A DNA stretch of 64,000 bases from Orbicella faveolata (lineage: Eukaryota > Cnidaria > Anthozoa > Scleractinia > Merulinidae): NCBI RefSeq assembly GCF_002042975.1, contig NW_018150256.1, positions 1,583,122-1,647,121 of the forward strand, given 5' to 3'. The position numbers and the translations under genes are program-made. Shown here one piece after another: positions 54,820 through 61,800 of the stretch. The notes beneath the pieces are model-generated. The model saw nothing but the letters and a program-made list of their open reading frames with translations, had not been told where the DNA came from and ran no database searches. Position 1 is the stretch's first letter; each line of letters opens with the position of its first letter.

Positions 54820-55768
54820 CTCTCCACAGCACCCGAGAAAACCCCCATGAATGCAACAGCTCGTGTCACAGGCGCTTACACCATACACGTAACTTGGAGC
54901 GCAATCTCTGTAGTGGATGCGCGGAGTTTTTTTGGTTATCGAGTTGTGTACTTTCCTGTTTCCAGTCCTCGTCAGTTACGGGACGTTATGGTAGACAGGA
55001 ACGACATTGAAGTGACTATTACAGGTCTAAGGCCATTCACTCGGTACGGTGTACAAATAGCGGCTTATAGTACAGAGGACGGCAACTACACCATGCCAGT
55101 GTACGCGCAAACTTGGCAGGCAGGTAAGAGGAGAGTTATTACAGTACAACAATAGCAGTAGACAGTCGCAAGCTTTGATGCCTGACTTGTTCGATTTATG
55201 TTACTTAAATTGTAACTACTTACAGTCTAAATTCTTTTACTTTTATATTATTTGTATCTGAGGGGAAAAACAATGTGTATAAGTCAGTAAAGAAATTATC
55301 TATCTATAACGTTTGACATTTTTCGCTTGGTTTTTAAACTCATGTGATCCCCTTTGCATTTACAGTATAACTGAAGACGTACTTCTTTTCTTTTATTATA
55401 AAGTCGTAGGACGCATTGAAACATTCCTTAAGTCGTCCAATGTGTTTTTCATAACTGCTGTTGTTGTTGATGTTGTTGATGTTGCTAAAGAAGTTGAAAA
55501 GTAAAACCGGAAAAATCAGGTGGACTTTTTAACAAAAGAGTCGCAGCAGGGTGCCAAGCGACTGACACCTTCATCACTTGACACGCTCACTTTTTCTCAT
55601 TTATGACTTACCTTGCTTTTCTGTCTTTCTGTCTTTCTGTCTTTCTGTCTGGCTGGCTGTCTGTCTGTCTGTCTGCTGTCTCCCTTTGTGTCTCTGTGTC
55701 TTTTCTGTCTGTCTAGCTGTGCACCGTTCTGTCTTTCTGTCTGTCTGTCTGTCAGTTTGACTGTTAGC

Positions 55769-55800
<32 letters not shown>

Positions 55801-58800
55801 GTTTACTTTTTGTACTTATCGAAGTGCCATCTTAAATCCCATTTTAGCTCCGTCAGCTCCTCCCTCCCGTTTCGGTGTTTCTGCCCGTGATTCGCAAAGC
55901 CTGCTGGTCTACTGGCTGGACGTGCCCCCAGAGTACCGAAACGGCATCATCCGTGGCTACCGCCTGGCGTATACGAGCGCGAGCAACGGTACCGGTACGG
56001 TAATGACAACGAGAACTTACTCAAAGGTTCTGACGCAGCTACAGAAAGCAACTGAATACACGATTGAAGTGTGGGCCTTCAATGATGCTGGCGATGGGGT
56101 GCCTGCTTGGTATACCACATGGACGGGTGAAGATGGTAAGCGACATTGGCTAACCGAAGTAAAACGTGCAACTAGCTATAGAAGAGCGTTATTGCGCCGA
56201 TTACCTATGATATTGCAGCTTCGTGCAACATGTTGCGCGAGGTAGACAGGAGTTTTACTTGTGTAACATGTTGCCCCAACATGCAACACGGGTTGTAAAA
56301 CAAGTGATAACGCTTTTACACTACAACATTGTTGCGCGTGTGATGTGCCCCTGTTAGCAGCCCGTGCAGACTGTGTTTTCCGTCATAAATTATGATGTCA
56401 ATTTGCGTGGACCTATGATGCAGTATTGTTACTTATTTTGCTTCTCAGCGGTCCGGAATCCTACATCCTTAAATCTGATTGGCTAATCGCACTTGCTCCA
56501 GCGGTCCAGATTTTCCCATGCGGACCCCGATTACGGACCGCTCCTCAATTTCAAAATTTGACAACTTTTCAAGCTTTTACGTAAAACAACGCAAAATGTA
56601 AACATTCAACAAAGAGTCAAACAATTTTGGATTCCGAGCAAACAGTATCGCTTTTTGTGCCCTGCAAAATGTCACGGCTGTTACTAAAATTCATTACAAT
56701 AATTCCTTCCGAAGCAACAAGGCAGAGAAAAAAAAAATTAACACGTTATTTGCCGGCCTTATACGGTCCGTATGGTGAAAAACTGTACCCTCGGTCTAGA
56801 GTACGGCATCCGGTCTGCGGCCTCGGGGGGGGGGGGGGTATTGAAGCCTTGGGCACAGTTGTTCCCATACGGACCTCCCGGCCGGCAAATAATATATACA
56901 TAGCCCATTGGTCCATCATATGGTGAACTAGCAAATGCCATGCTGTGTTTAGTTACAAAATTTATGCCAGATCGAAAAAAAAGCGAAACAATAGAGAAGG
57001 AGTGACCTGATACTGATTGCAGGTAGCAATTGACCATTTTACAAATTAGTATGTATTTGCCCCCTAAGCATCCCATAGTAACTATTTAAAACGATGGAAT
57101 TCAAAATGGCCTCCCTATCGGTAAAAAGGCCGATTGCAAAGCTTGTGTATTAGCTGAAAAAATGATAACTAAGGTTTCTGACAGACATTTTTCTCCTCTG
57201 TTTTTTCTAAGTACCCAGTCGGCCGCCGTCAAATATCACTGCTCAGAACCGGACCAGTTTAACCAGCATACCCATTTTCTGGGCGCCATTCCCTCAAGAA
57301 TACACACACGGTCGCCTTGTAGGCTACCGAGTGACGTACCAAGCTGTAACAATTGGCGACTTGCCAGTGGATTTTGAGTCCGTGATAAGTAAAGATGTTG
57401 GAAACGCGGTTACGTCCATGACTTTACGCAACCTTAAGCCGCTTGTGGTCTATAGGATAACCGTGGCTGCCATATCAAACAAGGGGCCTGGACCGGCAGG
57501 AGTTACCTTTGGAGGTCAGTCGAACTTGAAAAATTATGGAAAGGTCCTAGCTGTGACCAAAATTTGGTGTAACGTTCCTAAAGATATGGTAAAGTCTGCA
57601 CACGAACCAAGTGGCCCATCAGGCCGGAGGTTATCCCGGTTTCTGTAGCATGAGGCGACTAGGAGTATTTCTACTCCCCTCAGGATGGGATGCTAGGCCA
57701 TCGCAGGGTTATCCCCAGCATTAAGTTCGCTGGTACCCATTTATACACCTGGGTGGAGAGAGGCACTATGTGAGTAAAGTGTCTTGCCCAAGAACACAAC
57801 GCAGTGTCTCCGGCAAGAGCTCAAACCCAGACCGCTCTATCCGGAGATGAGCGCACCAACCATGAGGCCACCGCGTCTCCTAAAGATATGAGAGGGTGCC
57901 AATGGGGTTAACTGTTGGGGATGAGACGGGCCAAATATTTAGCGTTAGGCGTAAAAATTGGAAATATTTAACCGGAAGCGGTAAAAAATATAAACCTCTT
58001 ATCTAGATCAAAACATTTTTCTGTCTTGTCTTGTTGTTTTGTAGTACAGAAAAAGTCCACCTTTTCCATTCCAGAATAGTTCAAAGACCTTGAATATGTT
58101 CTTACAGTAATTCAATAAACTTTTAACTTTTTTAAACGATGAAAACTTATTTTTAATTTCTTAAACAATGGAAATTTAAGTTTTTTTCTTAACCCTTAGG
58201 AAACTAAATTAATTGTTAAGCGTAAAAAATCGAAATGTTAACCGGTAGCCGTAAAAGCCATCACCCCATTGACACCCTCATATGAACTTCTTCTTTTCTG
58301 TTTACAGAAACTTGTCGTTGTCGGCCGAACTTAACGACGAACTGGAGGAACTACCCACCTTACGTCAATGTGACTTCCCTGAGTACTCCTGGAATTATCA
58401 TACCTAAATTGCTAACCGGAGTAATCAATGAATGCTGTGGAGAGTGCCTCGATCACGGAAAATCAAAACTAGACTTCACACGGAATGGAAATAACGGAAT
58501 AGCTCAACAAAACAGCTCCCAGGAGCTCTTGCAAAACATTGATGATCAGACGGATTTCTCGTTTCCAGTCATCGGGTACAAGTTGCAGGATAGTTACAAG
58601 GGAGGGCTGGGTTATGCACCGTTTGTCGAGTCCGCAGGCATCGCGTTTGTGGTGTACACTGACACTTCCGGTGTAAAGGACGCCATGTTTGATGCCCTCA
58701 TTGCGTGCTGGCCTGTTGTGGTGATACCTTTCGTGATGGCTTACATAGCGGGTGTACTAGTATGGCTACTGGTGAGAATTATGTATTTTTCTTTTCCTGT

Positions 58801-61800
58801 TTCCTCTCTTGCCTAGGGTTGCCAAGTTTATCCAGCTTTTGAAGCAAGTGAAAAAATTAAACGACTCTCTTTTCTCTGTAATTTGTTCTCAGGACGCCAA
58901 CTCAAATAGCCAACATTTTCCGACGTCGTTTATCCATGGAGCATGGGAAGGAGTCTGGTGGTCTTTCGTTTCCATAACAACCGTCGGGTGAGCTCTCGAA
59001 GTGAACGTTGGTGAATATTCACCAATGTTTACTGAGCCCGAGGCGAATAATTGTCTTAGTATAATTTTCAGAGCTAAACAAAAAGGACTACAGAATAACG
59101 GAATAAAACATAAAAACACAGACGCAATTGCATTGTTCGTTTGCATTAACGGATACAGCCGTAGTTTTAATAATAAGCTTACATGTACATCGCAAGTGAA
59201 TCAATTTACTCATCGAGTTCGGCAGTAAAACAAACAAGCGAAACACTACGAAAAATAAATTCATCTCGTACCTTTGTTTTATCGTTGTTGACTTCATTCA
59301 CAGTTGTCATCGTCGTCTAAAAATGAGTAGCTTTAGTTTGAAGAAAAATAAATTTCGGTCAATCGATCTGACCTGCTGGCGATCAACGTAACCACTGCGT
59401 TTGCGATTCTTAAATTCCTTGATTAAGAGTTCTTGAAAGGATTTTTGGTCCAACGGCGACAGTAGTCATTTTGAAATTTCTCCATCCTTTCAAATATCCT
59501 GGACTTGAAATGATGTCTTCCGAATAAATGAAAACTTCATTCAGCAATTGTCCGCCATGTTTACTTGCCGAGATGGCAAAGTAGCGAGCCTAATAACCAG
59601 GCCTCGAAAATGTTATATGTCCGCTTGGCGCGGTGAATATAGCGTCATGTAAGGAATCGTTCAACCAATCAGACTGCTGAAAACTAATTTGTTCAGCTGT
59701 GAAATTATACCTAAGTCTGATATAGACTTTCAATAAGTATCTACCAGGACAGGAAAGATTACTTATTAACTGAGAGCGAGGTCTTTACGGGAAAATATTA
59801 AACCGAGACCTTAACATATTGATCAAGTGATAGCAAGGTCGATACGGGAAGGTCGAGGTTTGAGATTTTCCCCGTAAAGATTGAACGTTTGAGGTTAATG
59901 CGTTTTGATATATGGCCTTTTGCTTTGTTGTTGCAGGCCCGTAAAGGGCCAATGAGCATTACGGGAGAATAATATATTTTAGAATTAGCCAATCTGAACG
60001 CGCGTTATATCGGCTACAATTCAAACGCAAACCATATAATAAGACTGTTTATCCACGAATGTAACGTTGAGAAGTCTACAAGTCCTGGCCCCTGAACGTA
60101 GTGGACTTTTGAGAAATCTTTTTTCAAAATTTGTTTTCATTGGCCACATGATGAGAGCTTAGTTTTTGTGGAATAACCAAAAACTATTTTGGACAAAATA
60201 ACTTTCCTCTCCTTTGTAGCTACGGTGATCGCACTCCCATGAGCCACTTGGGTCGCATTTTCGCTGTAGGCTGGGTACTAGTGGGGCTGGTGATCATGGC
60301 AGTGATGACGGGGGCGCTTACGACAGCACTGACGACAATTACGTCAGTCAGTGGCACAAGCATATATGGATCTAAGGTAAGAGTGGCTTAATAAGTAAAT
60401 AGAGGATATTACACGGTGGCGAGAAGATATGAATTTTATGTTCGAGTGGCAAGAACAATATCTCACGAGTCAGCTTCGCTCACTCGTGAGATATTGTTCT
60501 TGTCACGAGAACATAAAATTCNCTTAGGTTCGACTCCTAGCCAGAGAACTCGGAATTCTTTTTCCAAGTATACCTTTGTCACTGACAGAAAAATTATCCT
60601 GTCAAAAATAATCTCCTTTGCTACAGTCCGAGTCACACTGAGTTGGGACACCGTGTTTAATCGCTAGGCATATCCTATTGCCTTCATCCCATGTTCCCCC
60701 TCTGCAATGTTGTTTGCTACAACTCTGAAATGCATGCGCTCTGAGGTGTCTCAATATAATGCAGTTGTTTAATCGGCCATTTCTTTGGTCACTTAGCCAA
60801 ACAGTACCAAACATTAGAGGAACTCTCAGAGGCCCTTCTAAACAGAGAAGTGGACGGGATCTTAATAGATGCGAACGCCGGTGGAACTCAAAAAGACCTT
60901 TTCTCCAAGCCCTCGGTACGAGTGGCCCAGGTCATTGACCATCAAACAGCATATGGAGTTGTCATTGGTGGAGACTCGATGCGTCTTCGACATTGTTTCT
61001 ATGGTTACATGCGGTCCCATCAAGCGGAGATTTTTAAATGGGTTGAAGAACTCGTGGAACCCATAAAGGTACGGTTTGAGCAGGGTTCTTTAAGCACGTT
61101 AAGCCCGGAATGTTCCCACGTACAGATAATTTTGAAACTGAACATGCAGTATGGTAAAGATCAACTTTTGCCAAAAAGGTGATTAAAATCGAGATAAGAC
61201 GCAATGAAGACCATGCGTTTTTAGAAGTTTTCGTTATCTTTTTAAAATATTGAAAACTTTCCAAAATCGGCAATAAAGAAATCTACATTAGTGACCTTGT
61301 TAGATCAGGTAAACGTACTAAATTCGAATTCAACACAACTAAGTCTATTAACTAAACTTTTGCAGCCGATGTGGTTCCTTGGGGTAGAACAGGCCTTGAA
61401 AAAGATTACATACACATTAGTAGTTTTGTCCGTCCACATTCGAGAATGTGAATGTTTTTTGTTTTTTACAGATGTTTTGACTATAAACTTACAGTTGTAA
61501 ATCAGGTAGTGAAACTGAGGGTGTACTGTACATGTAAAAGTTATTTATAGGAAATCAGGATTGGTTTTGCATGACTTTGCTTGGATAACACTCCCTGATC
61601 AACACTGTAGGGTTCGGGGCTGTCTGAAGAAGAAATTGTCCAGGACATCTCCACTGGTTTGTTTGATAGTGACGCTGACCTTTTTCACAATACACTCCTC
61701 ATTACAAGTACATGCGCAGTGATCGGTGTTGTCCTGGGACTCTTCTACGAAGTCATGAGAAGAATACGAGAACGACAGAAAGTCCAACATGACAACAGTA

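Noticed and set aside
55578-55840. Cys/Leu/Val-rich frame before FN3 8
   Set aside because: Translation of a TGTC microsatellite; the real exon starts at 55848 after an acceptor.
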